Positions 53,767 to 64,000 are shown, counted from the stretch's first letter. The stretch is DNA of 64,000 bases from Pseudomonas viridiflava (GCF_900591205.1 NZ_UUPU01000109.1:124001-188000), one strand, 5' to 3'. Program-made: numbers and translations. Notes: a model not told the origin generated them from the letters alone.

Positions 53767-54639
53767 ATGAAACGCCTTCCGCCATTGCCTGCATTGCACA
53801 CGTTCTGGGTCACGGCCCAGTGCTGCAATTTCACCCGCGCCGCCGAGCAATTGCACATCACCCAGGGCGCGGTAAGCCGGCAGATCGCCGGGCTGGAAAG
53901 CCACTTGGGCTATGCCTTGTTCCAGCGTCAGGCGCGGGGCTTGAGGCTGACCGAGGAGGGCCGTGAATGGTCGCTGCGGGCGCAGCAGGTGTTTGGCCTG
54001 CTCGGCGACGCGGTGGAGCAGATCGGCAGTCGCCGCGAAACCCTGCAACTCAAGGCGTCCACCTGCGTGATGCGCTGGCTGCTGCCGCGCTTGATGCAGT
54101 GGCAGAAGGAGCGCCCGGACGTGCCGGTGGAACTCACCACGACCGTAGCCTACACCGTGGACTTTCGCCGCGAGCAGTTCGACGCGGCGGTGATCTACGC
54201 GCCCATCGCCGAGCAGTCGGCCGAGGCGCGGCATTTGTTTGATGAGCAACTCACGCCGGTCTGCGCACCCGCTTTGCTTGAGCGCTTGCGCACACCAGCG
54301 GATCTGCAGCAACAAGTGCTGCTGCACCCCACGCGGGACGAGCGGGATTGGGCGTTGTGGCTTAAGGCGGCGAACACGCGGTTGAGCAACCTGGCCCAGG
54401 GGCATCATTTCGAAACCCTGGATCTGGCGATGACGGTGGCGTCGCAAGGTTCAAGCGTGGCGATTGGCGACAGTGCGCTGATCGGTGAGGATTTGAAGGC
54501 GGGGCGGTTGGCGACGCCGTTTGAGCTGCGGGTGCCGACGGGGATGGGGTATTACCTGGTGTACCCGCCGGGGATGCAGCCGTCGGCGGGGTTGGAAACC
54601 CTGATGAATTGGCTCGTCAGCCAGGCGCAACAGCCCTGA
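53767..54639 (+). CDS. LysR-family regulator (GcvA-like) divergent from the decarboxylase operon
   Basis: 290 residues. HTH in CNFTRAAEQLHITQGAVSRQI, then a substrate domain with AVIYAPIA and GSSVAIGDSALIGEDL. It begins KRLPPLPALHTFWVTAQ, the GcvA-group start. The 110-bp gap to the decarboxylase gene suggests shared control. Confidence 0.9.
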   Translation: MKRLPPLPALHTFWVTAQCCNFTRAAEQLHITQGAVSRQIAGLESHLGYALFQRQARGLRLTEEGREWSLRAQQVFGLLGDAVEQIGSRRETLQLKASTCVMRWLLPRLMQWQKERPDVPVELTTTVAYTVDFRREQFDAAVIYAPIAEQSAEARHLFDEQLTPVCAPALLERLRTPADLQQQVLLHPTRDERDWALWLKAANTRLSNLAQGHHFETLDLAMTVASQGSSVAIGDSALIGEDLKAGRLATPFELRVPTGMGYYLVYPPGMQPSAGLETLMNWLVSQAQQP

Positions 54640-54654
54640 CACCGAAGATCAAAA

Positions 54655-54744
54655 TGTGGGAGGGGGCTTGCCCCCGATGAGGGTGTGTCAGCCAAAACTG
54701 TTCCAACTGACCCACCGCCATCGGGGGCAAGCACCCTCCCACAT
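54655..54744. repeat. REPIN-type palindrome (TGTGGGAGGGGGCTTGCCCCCGAT)
   Basis: TGTGGGAGGGGGCTTGCCCC at 54655 opposes GGGGCAAGCACCCTCCCACA ending at 54744. Two arms enclose a variable centre. Family related to 50549. Confidence 0.88.
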
Positions 54745-54760
54745 TTTTGACCGCGCTGGG

Positions 54761-55375
54761 TCAGTAACCCACGGTAAAGCGTTGGCGGGAATGCTTCGGT
54801 GTTTCGACTTCGTCGATCAGGGCGATGGCATAGTCGGCAAAGCTGATCCAGCTGCGGCCCTCGCTGCTTACCAGCAAGTCATCCTGGCCCAGGCGGAATT
54901 GACCGGTGCGCTCGGTTTCAACGAACTCGGCCGATGGCGACAGAAAGGACCAATCCAAGTCTTTTTCCTCGCGCAATTTTTCGAGAAACTCACTGCCGGC
55001 GCTGGCTTCTTTGCGGTATTCCTCAGGGAAACCGGCACTGTCGATGACTCGTTCTCCGGTGGGCAACAAGAGCGAACCCGCGCCGCCCACCACCAGCAAG
55101 CGCTTCACCCCGGCTGTTTTCACCGGGCCAATGATTGCCTCAGCGGGCACCGTGGCGAAGTGCGCCGCACTGATCACCACATCACTGCCACTGATGGCCT
55201 GCTGCAGTTGGTCGGCGTTCAACGCATCGACTTGTTTGGCGGTCACACCCGGCTTTGCCTCAATGGATTCAATGTTGCGTGCGATGGCCACAACGCTATG
55301 CCCGCGACGCAGTGCTTCTTCCAGCAGTTGGCTGCCGGCGCGACCGGTGGCACCAATGATTGCGATCTTGCTCAT
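54761..55375 (-). CDS. NAD(P)-binding epimerase-like/NmrA-type protein (atypical SDR)
   Basis: 204 residues from the ATG at 55375. MSKIAIIGATGRAGSQLLEEAL is the dinucleotide motif. Lacks the classical Tyr-x3-Lys, so it may act as a redox sensor or quinone reductase as in NmrA/QorB relatives. Lies 33 bp downstream of the MBL-fold gene, sharing an operon. Confidence 0.82.
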   Translation of the reverse strand: MSKIAIIGATGRAGSQLLEEALRRGHSVVAIARNIESIEAKPGVTAKQVDALNADQLQQAISGSDVVISAAHFATVPAEAIIGPVKTAGVKRLLVVGGAGSLLLPTGERVIDSAGFPEEYRKEASAGSEFLEKLREEKDLDWSFLSPSAEFVETERTGQFRLGQDDLLVSSEGRSWISFADYAIALIDEVETPKHSRQRFTVGY

Positions 55376-55408
55376 GACGTTCTCCAGTACGTTAAGGTTT
55401 AAAACCAT

Positions 55409-56275
55409 TCACCACTTCATTTCGCCCTTGGCGACTTTGGCACTCAGTTCCAGCGAGCTTTCGTCGGCGAGGGTGGGGTAACGCTTTTTCATGGCTGCGA
55501 TCAGGGCGGCGGAGTCCTTGGCCTTGGCGGTTTCGTCGTCGAAGGCTTGGATATAGCTGGCGGTAAAGGTCACGGATTCAAGCGTCGGCGTGCCCAGGTA
55601 GTGACCCGGAACCACCGTGCGCGGTTTCAGGTTCTCGATGCGTTGCAGGGTGGCCAGCCAATCCTTGTGGGATTTAGCGGTTTGGGTGTCGGCCATCCAC
55701 AGGTGGATGTTTTCCGAGACCACCACACCACCGACCACCGCCTTGATCGACGGGATCCAGACGAAGCTGCGATCCGGCTGCGGGCCGTCCAGGCCGATCA
55801 CCTCCAGCGACTGGCCTTCCAGGCTCAGGCTGTGGCTTTGCAGCACGTGTGGCAGGATGGTTTTGCCCGGTTTGTCGGCGCCCATTTTCGGGCCCCAGAA
55901 CGCGAGTTTGCCGTCCACGGTGGCCTTGATATGGTCGACCACCGGTTGTGGGGCCACGACCTTTGCGTCGGGGAACGCGGCGGTCAGGGTATCGAGGCCG
56001 AAGTAGTAGTCCGGGTCGCCGTGGCTGATGTAGATGGTGGTCAGGTGCTTGCCGCTGGCGCGGATCTTTTGCACCAATTGCTCGGCCTGGCCCTTGCCGA
56101 ATTGTGCGTCGACCAGGATCGCATCCTTGGCCCCGCTGACCAGCACCGAGCTGACCGGGAAGATCGCCGCTTCGCCCGGGTTGTACACGTCCAGGGTCAG
56201 GTCGGCCGCCGCGGCGTGGGCGGCGAAGGCCAGGGCGGCGGTGGTCAGGGTCAAGCGCTTGAGGGTCGAAAACAT
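55409..56275 (-). CDS. Exported MBL-fold protein with altered metal motif
   Basis: 288 residues, signal peptide to about 23 (LTTAALAFAAHAAAA). The usual HxHxDH is SHGDPDYYFG here: the second His is Asp and the last is Tyr, while the first His and the third Asp remain; GHYLGTP later supplies a further His. Metal binding and hydrolysis may be altered. Neighbours are an NmrA-type gene and a divergent LysR. Confidence 0.8.
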   Translation of the reverse strand: MFSTLKRLTLTTAALAFAAHAAAADLTLDVYNPGEAAIFPVSSVLVSGAKDAILVDAQFGKGQAEQLVQKIRASGKHLTTIYISHGDPDYYFGLDTLTAAFPDAKVVAPQPVVDHIKATVDGKLAFWGPKMGADKPGKTILPHVLQSHSLSLEGQSLEVIGLDGPQPDRSFVWIPSIKAVVGGVVVSENIHLWMADTQTAKSHKDWLATLQRIENLKPRTVVPGHYLGTPTLESVTFTASYIQAFDDETAKAKDSAALIAAMKKRYPTLADESSLELSAKVAKGEMKW

Positions 56276-56379
56276 CGGGCAGCTCCAGCAGCCGTTAAAG
56301 ATGCACAGAGCTTAGTTGCACCAAACACAACTAAAAATGCGATGCTGGAACATAGTTTGTTTCTAAAAGCGTGCAAATC

Positions 56380-57285
56380 ATGGATCGTCTTCAAGCAATG
56401 CGGGTGTTTGTCACGGTGGTGGACCTGGGCAGCCAGTCGGCCGCCGCCGATCAACTGGAACTGTCGCGGCCGGTGGTGTCGCGCTATCTGGCGGAGCTTG
56501 AGGATTGGGTCGGCGCCCGCCTGATGCACCGCACCACCCGCAAGCTCAGCCTCACGGCGGCCGGCATCGAAATGCTGCCCCGCTGTCGGCAGATGCTGGA
56601 GTTGTGCAACGACATGCACGCGGCCGTCCGCGAGCCCGATGAAGCGCCGCGTGGCCAGTTACGGCTGAGTGTCAGCAGCTCGTTCGGCCAGGCGCAGTTG
56701 GCGGATGCCGTGGCCGAGTACGTCAAGCGCTACCCGTTGGTCAGTATCGACATGCAGATGCTCGACCGCACGGTGAACCTGGTGGATGAGCGTATCGACC
56801 TGGCCATCCGCACCAGTCTTGAGCTGGACCCCAACCTGATCGCCCGCAAGCTCACGCTCTGCCGCTCGGTAATCTGCGCATCGCCGGCCTACCTGCTGGA
56901 GCACGCGCAGCCTCGGCAGGTGCAGGACCTGATGGGGCACAATTGCCTGACCCACTCGTACTTCGGCAAAAGCCTTTGGCATTTCACCGAGCACGGCGAA
57001 CCGGTGTCGGTCGCGGTGCAGGGCAATATCAGCGCCAATGAGGCGACCACCCTGTTGCGGGCGACACTGGCGGGGGCAGGGGTGGCGCGGCTGCCCAGCT
57101 ACCAGGCGGGTGACTATATCCGCAGCGGTGAATTGATCCGCTTGCTGGCGGACGCCGAGCCGCAGCAAATGAATGTTTACGCGGTGTACGCCTCGCGCAA
57201 GCACATGTCGTTGGCACTGCGCAGCCTGCTGGATTTTTTGGTGCTGAGGTTCCCGGAAGAGCCGGTGTGGGATATCGGTCTGTAA
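56380..57285 (+). CDS. LysR-family regulator divergent from the MBL/NmrA operon
   Basis: 301 residues from the ATG at 56380. HTH in GSQSAAADQLELSRPVVSRYLAEL, and a substrate domain with typical AIRTSLELDPNLIARKL. Likely regulates the divergent genes. Confidence 0.9.
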   Translation: MDRLQAMRVFVTVVDLGSQSAAADQLELSRPVVSRYLAELEDWVGARLMHRTTRKLSLTAAGIEMLPRCRQMLELCNDMHAAVREPDEAPRGQLRLSVSSSFGQAQLADAVAEYVKRYPLVSIDMQMLDRTVNLVDERIDLAIRTSLELDPNLIARKLTLCRSVICASPAYLLEHAQPRQVQDLMGHNCLTHSYFGKSLWHFTEHGEPVSVAVQGNISANEATTLLRATLAGAGVARLPSYQAGDYIRSGELIRLLADAEPQQMNVYAVYASRKHMSLALRSLLDFLVLRFPEEPVWDIGL

Positions 57286-57386
57286 CCCGACATAAGCCTG
57301 TTGAATGGCGACCCATAATGGCAACTCGGCCTGACTGACCTATGCTTTAAACAGCACCTGTGTAGATCCGTTCAGAGGTCTGTGCC

Positions 57387-57563
57387 ATGACTCTAAAAAT
57401 CAGAAAGTACCTGATGATTTTCCTGCTGTCCGCCCTGGCCACCGCGCTGTATGGCACGGCCGCTTACCGCGTTGAACAGACCCGCATGCAGCCGACCTTC
57501 GCGATCAGCTGCCATCAGGACCAATGCGTTCCGCACACCGGCAGTTTCAGCGCACTGCGCTGA
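57387..57563 (+). CDS. Small exported or membrane-anchored protein, 58 residues
   Basis: Begins MTLKIRKYLMIFLLSALATA with a signal-like hydrophobic segment (about 7-24), and a short tail with two cysteines (ISCHQDQCVPH). AGAGG stands upstream of the ATG at 57387. The Cys-Cys spacing suggests a disulfide in the periplasm. Not recognised. Confidence 0.6.
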   Translation: MTLKIRKYLMIFLLSALATALYGTAAYRVEQTRMQPTFAISCHQDQCVPHTGSFSALR

Positions 57564-57570
57564 CGGCGTT

Positions 57571-57656
57571 CAAGTGTGGGAGCGGGCTTGCTCGCGAAGA
57601 CGCAGTGTCAGTCAATACACCTTGGACTGAACCAGTGCATTCGCGAGCAGCCCGCC
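57571..57656. repeat. REPIN-type palindrome
   Basis: GTGTGGGAGCGGGCTTGCTC arm paired with TTCGCGAGCAGCCCGC, the second arm being incomplete. Same family as 38943 and 61513. Confidence 0.82.
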
Positions 57657-57657
57657 T

Positions 57658-58536
57658 TTAAACCAGCGGTGTGTCTGTTTTCAGTTGTTCGCGGAAAGCC
57701 TTGGGCGAAAACCCGACCCGTCGACGAAACAGCCGAGAGAAATTGGTTGGGTCGGAAAACCCCAGCACCTCCGACATTTCATTGATGGTCATGCTGGTGT
57801 AGGTCAGCAGGCGTTTGGCTTCCAGCAATTGGCGGTCATGCATGATCTGCAGCGCAGGCTGCCCGCCCAATTCCCGACATGTCCCGTTCAGGTGTGAGAC
57901 CGAGATCCCCAGTTTGTGGGCCAAGTCCTCAATCTTCGGGTGTTCACGGTAATGCTGTTCGACCAACTGGGTGAAGCGCCGAAAATACTCATGGCCCCTC
58001 GGTGCACGTGGATGACGCCGCTGGGCTGCCTGGCGGCTGATCCACACCAGCAACACGCTGACCAGGGCGTGCATCATCATGTCCCGGGCCGGTTGCTCAT
58101 CGGCGTATTCGTCCTGCAAGCGGGCGAACAGGCTGTTGAGGTAGTCGCTGTCCTTGCCTGCCGGGTAGCTGCCCAGCGTGCGCAAGCCGTCGACCGTCGC
58201 GCCCAGTTGCGCTTGCAAATGGCTGACCAGTGGGGCCGCCAGCGTCACCACGTAGCCTTCGACATCTTCAGCAAACCTGAAGCCATGCACACATAGCGGC
58301 GGCAGCACCTGCAAGGTGGCTTCGCTGAGGGTGGTGCGCTGGCCTTCGATTTCCAGCTGTGCCTGGCCTTTGTGTACGTACAGCAATTGGCACAAATCCG
58401 CGTGCCGGTGGGGCTGGATTTCCCACTGGTATTCCCGACTGCGCCGGGAAATGGTTTCACAGTGCAACAAATCGGGGGTCGGCCATTGTTGGCTTTCCCC
58501 GTAAAGCTTGAAGACCGGAATCGCGGTTTTGGTCAT
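57658..58536 (-). CDS. pobR: AraC-family regulator PobR
   Basis: 292 residues. N-terminal cupin-like part (HRHADLCQLLYVHKGQAQLEI), two HTHs in the C-terminal (IEDLAHKLGISVSHLNGTCR; TINEMSEVLGFSDPTNFSRLFRR). Divergent from pobA with a 180-bp gap, the standard arrangement; it activates pobA on 4-hydroxybenzoate. Confidence 0.9.
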   Translation of the reverse strand: MTKTAIPVFKLYGESQQWPTPDLLHCETISRRSREYQWEIQPHRHADLCQLLYVHKGQAQLEIEGQRTTLSEATLQVLPPLCVHGFRFAEDVEGYVVTLAAPLVSHLQAQLGATVDGLRTLGSYPAGKDSDYLNSLFARLQDEYADEQPARDMMMHALVSVLLVWISRQAAQRRHPRAPRGHEYFRRFTQLVEQHYREHPKIEDLAHKLGISVSHLNGTCRELGGQPALQIMHDRQLLEAKRLLTYTSMTINEMSEVLGFSDPTNFSRLFRRRVGFSPKAFREQLKTDTPLV

Positions 58537-58641
58537 GGTTTCAATCCGATACTCAGAAGAGTGGTGCGGTAATCGCCCCGATTGGCAAAAAGCGCAGGCT
58601 TTGGCTCAGTTTTCACCTTCTTATGCCGGCCACTCAAGTGA

Positions 58642-59910
<1,269 letters not shown>

Positions 59911-59976
59911 CCTGCTATCGTATTGAGCATTCCCGTGGGCCCTCTTTTCCCACGGGCCCTGCTCGAAGGTTCTGCC

Positions 59977-61494
59977 GTGACTCAGCTCAGTCAGCCCGCT
60001 CCACCTCTGCCCGCCGTACGCAGCGTTCTCGCCTCATTAATGATGGCAATCTTTTTGGGCGCCCTGGACCAGACCATCGTCGCGGTGTCCATGCCGGCCA
60101 TTTCCGCGCAGTTCCACGACGTCAACCTGCTGGCCTGGGTCATCTCCGGCTACATGGTGGCGATGACGGTGGCGGTGCCGATCTACGGCAAGCTCGGCGA
60201 CCTCTACGGGCGGCGGCCGATGATGCTGATCGGCATGGGCCTGTTCACGTTGGCCTCGCTGTTCTGCGGCATGGCGCAAAGCATGGAGCAACTGGTGCTG
60301 GCGCGGGTGCTGCAGGGCATCGGGGCCGGCGGCATGATTTCGGTGAGCCAGGCGATTATCGGCGACATCATCCCTCCTCGTGAGCGCGGCCGTTATCAGG
60401 GCTATTTCAGCAGCATGTACGCGGTGGCCAGCGTGGCCGGGCCGGTGCTGGGCGGCTATATGACCGAGTACCTGTCGTGGCGCTGGGTATTTTTGATCAA
60501 CCTGCCCTTGGGCGCGGGCGCCTGGTACGTGGCCCATCGCACGTTGGTGGGGCTGCCGGTGCCGCAACGCAAGCCGGTCATCGACTACCTCGGCACCGTG
60601 CTGATGATCATCGGCTTGACCGCCTTGTTGCTGGGCATTACCGAAATCGGCCAGGGCCATAATTGGCGCGACGACGCAGTGCTGGGGTTGCTGGCCTGTG
60701 CGCTGGTGGCGCTGACGGTGTTTGTCTGGCATGAGCGCCGCGCACGCGAGCCGTTGTTGCCGATGCACTTGTTCGTCAACCGCAGCGCGGTGTTGTGTTG
60801 GTGCACGGTATTTTTCACCAGCTTCCAGGCGATTTCCCTGACCGTGCTGATGCCGCTGCGCTTTCAGACAGTGACTGGCGCCGGTGCCGACAGCGCCGCC
60901 TTGCACCTGTTGCCCCTGGCGATCGGCCTGCCCATCGGCGCTTATTCCGCGGGGCGCATGACCTCGGTGACCGGGCGCTATAAACCGATGATTCTCAGCG
61001 GCGCACTCTTGAGCCCGCTGGCGATCCTCGGCATGGCCTTCAGCGCGCCGCAGGAGGTGCTGCTCACCGGCGTGTTCATGCTGCTGTGCGGGATCGCCGG
61101 CGGCATGCAGTTCCCCACGTCCCTGGTGGGTTCGCAAAACTCGGTGGAGCAACGTGACATCGGCGTCGCTACCAGCACCACCAACCTGTTCCGCTCCCTC
61201 GGCGGGGCAGTGGGGGTGGCGTGCATGTCGGCGTTGCTGCTGGCGTTGTTGCACGATTCGAGTTTTGCGCATTTGGCCAGTGGGGCCTTGGGCGGCGAGG
61301 GCAGTTCCGGCAATGTGTTGCTCGATGGCCTGAACGCCGCGCCAGGCCCGGCGCAGGATGCCCTGCGCGGCGAGCTGGCGCTGACGTTCCGGCATTTGCT
61401 GATGGTCAGCGCGGCGGTGTCGCTATTGGGGCTGGCGGCGGCGATTGCGATGCCCAATCGGCTGTTGCGCGGGCGCGAGGACAAGGCTAAATAA
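59977..61494 (+). CDS. DHA2-family drug:H+ antiporter (14 helices)
   Basis: 505 residues from a GTG at 59977. MAIFLGALDQTIVAVSMP (motif D1), YGKLGDLYGRRPMM (motif A) and VLQGIGAGGMISVSQAI (motif B) define the DHA2 group. It exports toxic compounds. Lies 67 bp after pobA, possibly for aromatic stress. Confidence 0.92.
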   Translation: MTQLSQPAPPLPAVRSVLASLMMAIFLGALDQTIVAVSMPAISAQFHDVNLLAWVISGYMVAMTVAVPIYGKLGDLYGRRPMMLIGMGLFTLASLFCGMAQSMEQLVLARVLQGIGAGGMISVSQAIIGDIIPPRERGRYQGYFSSMYAVASVAGPVLGGYMTEYLSWRWVFLINLPLGAGAWYVAHRTLVGLPVPQRKPVIDYLGTVLMIIGLTALLLGITEIGQGHNWRDDAVLGLLACALVALTVFVWHERRAREPLLPMHLFVNRSAVLCWCTVFFTSFQAISLTVLMPLRFQTVTGAGADSAALHLLPLAIGLPIGAYSAGRMTSVTGRYKPMILSGALLSPLAILGMAFSAPQEVLLTGVFMLLCGIAGGMQFPTSLVGSQNSVEQRDIGVATSTTNLFRSLGGAVGVACMSALLLALLHDSSFAHLASGALGGEGSSGNVLLDGLNAAPGPAQDALRGELALTFRHLLMVSAAVSLLGLAAAIAMPNRLLRGREDKAK

Positions 61495-61512
61495 CTGAAG
61501 CCATGAGATCGA

Positions 61513-61604
61513 AATGTGGGAGCGGGCTTGCTCGCGAATGCGGTGTGTCAGTCACAGATGTTTTAACTGAACCACCGCATTCGCGAGCAAGCCCGCTCCC
61601 ACAC
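61513..61604. repeat. REPIN-type palindrome
   Basis: TGTGGGAGCGGGCTTGCTCG at 61515 paired with CGAGCAAGCCCGCTCCCACA ending 61603. Same family as 38943. Confidence 0.9.
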
Positions 61605-61622
61605 TGTTTAACGCGTTTGAAT

Positions 61623-62462
61623 TCAGGGGCTGTAGTACCCGACCGCCACCATGAAATGCCCGGCCTTGCGTACATACGCATGCTTGTTTTCAACCTTTTC
61701 GGTTACCGGGTTTTTCCAGCGGTACTTGTATTCACCCTGGTCCTGTTCGGCCATCAGCTTGAGGATCGGCTCGCCCACCGGCTTACCGTCGGGGTCCTTG
61801 ATCTTGCTGAAGTCGGTGTTGACCAAGCGCAGGTTGGTGCCGTGGGCCACATAGCGCTGAGTGTTGAGGTCCACCACAAATACGTAGAGGTCATCTTGCA
61901 GGAAGCCGCCCTGCAATGAGTTGATGGCCTTGAGCGTGCCGGTTTCATCCTTGAGCAGCGCGTTCACCGCCTTGTTGCGCAGCGCCCGGGCCTGTTCCGG
62001 GGTGGCGCGCGGCAGGTAATAACCGACCGCCAGGATCCGTTCGCCGACGCGCTGGAAGAACACATGCTTGTGTTCGACCTTGCCGTCGTTCCAGTTCTGC
62101 CAGCGGTAGTCGGCCTGCTGGATACCCTGGCCTTGCGGCACCTTGAGCGCGTCCTTGAAGGATTGGCGCAAATCCGGCCCCAGCACTTCGGACACGTCGC
62201 GACCGATCAGCGCGGAGGAGGGGCCGCCACTGGCCAGCAGTACGCCCTGGGTGTCGACCACAAACACATAGCGGTCCTGGTCGATAAACTCGCCCTGACG
62301 GCTGAAGGCGGCAAACGCCTTGTCGCCGTTGGTCTGGTAGTAAGCCACGGCTTTTTCCAGCAATGCCTTTGCCGCCTGGGCCTCTTGATCCTGAGTCGTC
62401 GCGGCGTGCACCTGGCCGAAACACAACAGCAGCAGCCAGCTGATTCGGAGCAGTCCCTTCAT
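61623..62462 (-). CDS. Exported protein with two Cache-like (sCache) domains
   Basis: 279 residues from the ATG at 62462. Signal sequence MKGLLRISWLLLLCFGQVHA. Two similar halves: each has DRYVFVVDTQGVLLASG/DDLYVFVVDLNTQRYVAHG followed by W..-K.EHKHVFF/KVENKHAYV and VAVGYY. Looks like a periplasmic sensor-like protein without a kinase or MCP portion. Ligand unknown. Confidence 0.8.
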   Translation of the reverse strand: MKGLLRISWLLLLCFGQVHAATTQDQEAQAAKALLEKAVAYYQTNGDKAFAAFSRQGEFIDQDRYVFVVDTQGVLLASGGPSSALIGRDVSEVLGPDLRQSFKDALKVPQGQGIQQADYRWQNWNDGKVEHKHVFFQRVGERILAVGYYLPRATPEQARALRNKAVNALLKDETGTLKAINSLQGGFLQDDLYVFVVDLNTQRYVAHGTNLRLVNTDFSKIKDPDGKPVGEPILKLMAEQDQGEYKYRWKNPVTEKVENKHAYVRKAGHFMVAVGYYSP

Positions 62463-62512
62463 GTTCCGTCCCTCATTATTATTGATGTGAGCAGAGCTTA
62501 GACGGCTGTGGC

Positions 62513-63286
62513 TCAAGGCGCCGCCAACCATTGATTGACGATGCCGTCGTACACCCCGGTCGCCACGCTCAGGTGTAACCACTGGTCGACGTAGCTTTTC
62601 CATGCCACATCATCGCGTGGCAGCAGGAAGGCTTTTTCGCTGTACTGCATCTGCCGCTCCGGGTTGACCGCGCACAGCCCTGGCTTGAGCTTTTGCTGGT
62701 AACGCGCCTCGCTGGCGTCAGTGATCATCACATCGGCCTTGCCTGCCAGCAGTTCGTCGAAAATGCTCACGTTGTCATGCAGGCGGATTTGCGCCTGGCC
62801 CAGGTGCGTCCGGGCAAACACTTCGTTGGTGCCGCCCGCCGGTTCGATCACCCGCACCTGCGGCTGGTTGATCTGCTCGACCGTCTGGTAGCGCTGCACA
62901 TCGGCGCAACGCACCAGCGGGATCTTGCCGTCGACCCCCAGGGTCTGGCTGAAGAAGGCTTTTTTCTGGCGCTCCAGAGACACCGAAATACCGCCCACGG
63001 CGATGTCGCAGCGCTGGGCGAGGAAGTCCGGCATCAGGGTTTTCCAGGTGGTGGGCACCCATTGGATGTTTGCATTGAGGCTCTTGGCCAGTGACTCCGC
63101 CATGGCAATGTCGATGCCTTCGTAGCGGCCATCGGCGCGCAGCGAGGTATAGGGCTTGTAGTCGCCGGTGGTGCAGACGCTGAGTGTGCCGCGCTGCAGC
63201 ACTTCGTCCAGGCGCGAGGGCGTGGGGTCGGCCAGGGCAGTGGTTGCCAGGCTCGCCAGTACGCACAGGGTTATTGTTGTTTTCAT
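62513..63286 (-). CDS. Periplasmic amino-acid-type substrate-binding protein (SBP_bac_3)
   Basis: 257 residues from the ATG at 63286. Signal TTITLCVLASLATTALADPT. GTLSVCTTGDYKPYTSLRADGRYEGIDIAMA and CDIAVGGISVSLERQKKAFFS are the typical pattern. Similar to cyclohexadienyl dehydratase/PheC-type and polar-amino-acid binding proteins; the longer catalytic relatives cannot be ruled out. No ABC permease in the window. Confidence 0.82.
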   Translation of the reverse strand: MKTTITLCVLASLATTALADPTPSRLDEVLQRGTLSVCTTGDYKPYTSLRADGRYEGIDIAMAESLAKSLNANIQWVPTTWKTLMPDFLAQRCDIAVGGISVSLERQKKAFFSQTLGVDGKIPLVRCADVQRYQTVEQINQPQVRVIEPAGGTNEVFARTHLGQAQIRLHDNVSIFDELLAGKADVMITDASEARYQQKLKPGLCAVNPERQMQYSEKAFLLPRDDVAWKSYVDQWLHLSVATGVYDGIVNQWLAAP

Positions 63287-63632
63287 GCGATCGAGTCCTT
63301 GGGGCATGCTCGGGGGCGGTCATTATTTCCAGCAGGGCGGCCAGCTGGCAAGGGCCGTGAATGTTTAGCCAAGTTGCAACCAAACTCCATCAACCCTGAA
63401 TTTAACCCCCTATGCCGGCATGTGACGCTGGCGGTTATCTCTGGCACTGTGATTCCTCCATGGACGGCTCCTGCGACCTTCACCCCGCGACACTGCCGTC
63501 CGATCTCGCGTTCTGGGCCCTGTTCCACTGCCGACACGCACGCCCACCAGATACCTCATTCCTACGTTGATCCATGCCCTGGATGGCGCGCACCTGTGCG
63601 CCTGCCCGACCCAAACGTATGAGAATGCCCAT
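63287..63632. other. Intergenic region before the glutamine-synthetase-family gene
   Basis: About 345 bp between divergent genes. No convincing gene, hairpin with T-run, or known riboswitch pattern is seen. Promoters for both genes are expected here. Confidence 0.5.
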
Positions 63633-64000
63633 GAGTGTTTTTGCCAGCCTGCACGAAGCCCACACCTTCCTTGAGCAGCACCCGGACATCGAGATGTTCG
63701 AGCTGTTTATCCTCGACAACAACGGCGTGCCCCGTGGCAAGTTGCTGCACCGCGACGAACTGCTGGCGGTGTATGAAAGCGGGCGGCCGTTGCCCAGCAC
63801 CATCCTCGGCCTGACGATCAATGGCGATGACGTGGAAAATTCCGGGCTGGTGTGGGAGGTGGGCGATATCGACTGCCGTGCCTACCCGGTCAGCGGCAGT
63901 TTGCAGCGCATGCCGTGGCGCCTGATCCCGACGGCAGCGGTGCAAGTCAGCATGCACCCCACCCAGGGTTTGCCCGCCATCGTGGCCGACCCTCGGCATT
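63633..64000 (+). CDS. Glutamine synthetase-family protein, N-terminal part (cut by window end)
   Basis: Begins at the ATG at 63633 (alternatives at 63621 and 63627). The 122 visible residues show the GS beta-grasp domain: FELFILDNNGVPRGKLLHRDELL, then LTINGDDVENSGLVWEVGDIDC. The catalytic domain lies beyond the window. The style matches gamma-glutamyl-polyamine/putrescine synthetases (PuuA/SpuI type) rather than GlnA. Exact substrate not determinable here. Confidence 0.85.

Overview
The window looks like the chromosome of a fluorescent Pseudomonas (P. fluorescens group). The evidence is high GC, an algU-mucA-mucB-mucD operon without mucC, the pobR/pobA pair, dapA-bamC-purC synteny and several Pseudomonas-type REP palindromes ('GTGGGAGCGGGCTTGCTCGCGAA'-like). 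Nearly all of the window is ordinary chromosome. The clear exception is a 6.46-kb insertion at 2938-9419.

The insertion is the most interesting object. A tyrosine integrase (2998-4431) has inserted it into the 3' part of nadB. The original 3' end of nadB is stranded at 2763-2955, and the element supplies a substitute 3' end (9239-9419) that keeps nadB open. An identical 18-bp core lies at both junctions. The element carries an integrase, a HEPN-like protein, a KilA-N-type protein, an unknown protein, and a small basic protein followed by a 337-residue capsid-like protein. After these come a terminator, a tiny membrane protein and a long hairpin. Three copies of an identical 18-bp sequence (TAAAAACCCTCACTAAGG) precede the non-integrase genes. 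It closely resembles promoters of the single-subunit RNA polymerases of T3/T7-like phages, especially T7-like Pseudomonas phages such as gh-1. The element encodes no such polymerase. Between promoters 1 and 2 is an AT-rich block with tandem and inverted 9-bp repeats, a possible origin. My interpretation is a satellite parasite of T7-like podophages: it stays silent in nadB, is switched on by a helper phage's RNA polymerase, and brings its own scaffold/capsid-like module. The 'small protein-capsid-terminator' order mimics T7 genes 9-10-Tphi.

Layout of the rest: 1-2794, end of a sensor kinase, an HDOD protein, ygfZ, sdhE and ygfX; 9239-15161, nadB and the AlgU envelope-stress operon with two AlgU-type promoters; 15237-23229, bepA-like protease, tusA-like gene, perM-like permease, bcp, gcvR, dapA-bamC-MBL-purC and tRNA-Ser(CGA); 23457-28813, small proteins, cytochrome b561, TPR protein, ECF sigma/anti-sigma pair, chemoreceptor and a HigBA-type toxin-antitoxin pair; 29042-35408, a beta-propeller protein and a stressosome-like cassette (RsbR-RsbS-RsbT-phosphatase-kinase-hybrid regulator); 35622-47007, transport and catabolic genes including an operon of GntR, SDR, beta-keto acid cleavage enzyme, SMP-30 lactonase and two MFS transporters; 47118-49074, a LysR regulator divergent from an RTX-like repeat protein; 49248-64000, MFS, a 2-oxoacid decarboxylase/aldehyde dehydrogenase pair, several LysR regulators, pobR/pobA, a drug exporter, a Cache-like protein, a periplasmic binding protein and the start of a glutamine-synthetase-family gene.

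Functions were assigned by reading the translations. No database search was run, so family names rest on motif recognition.
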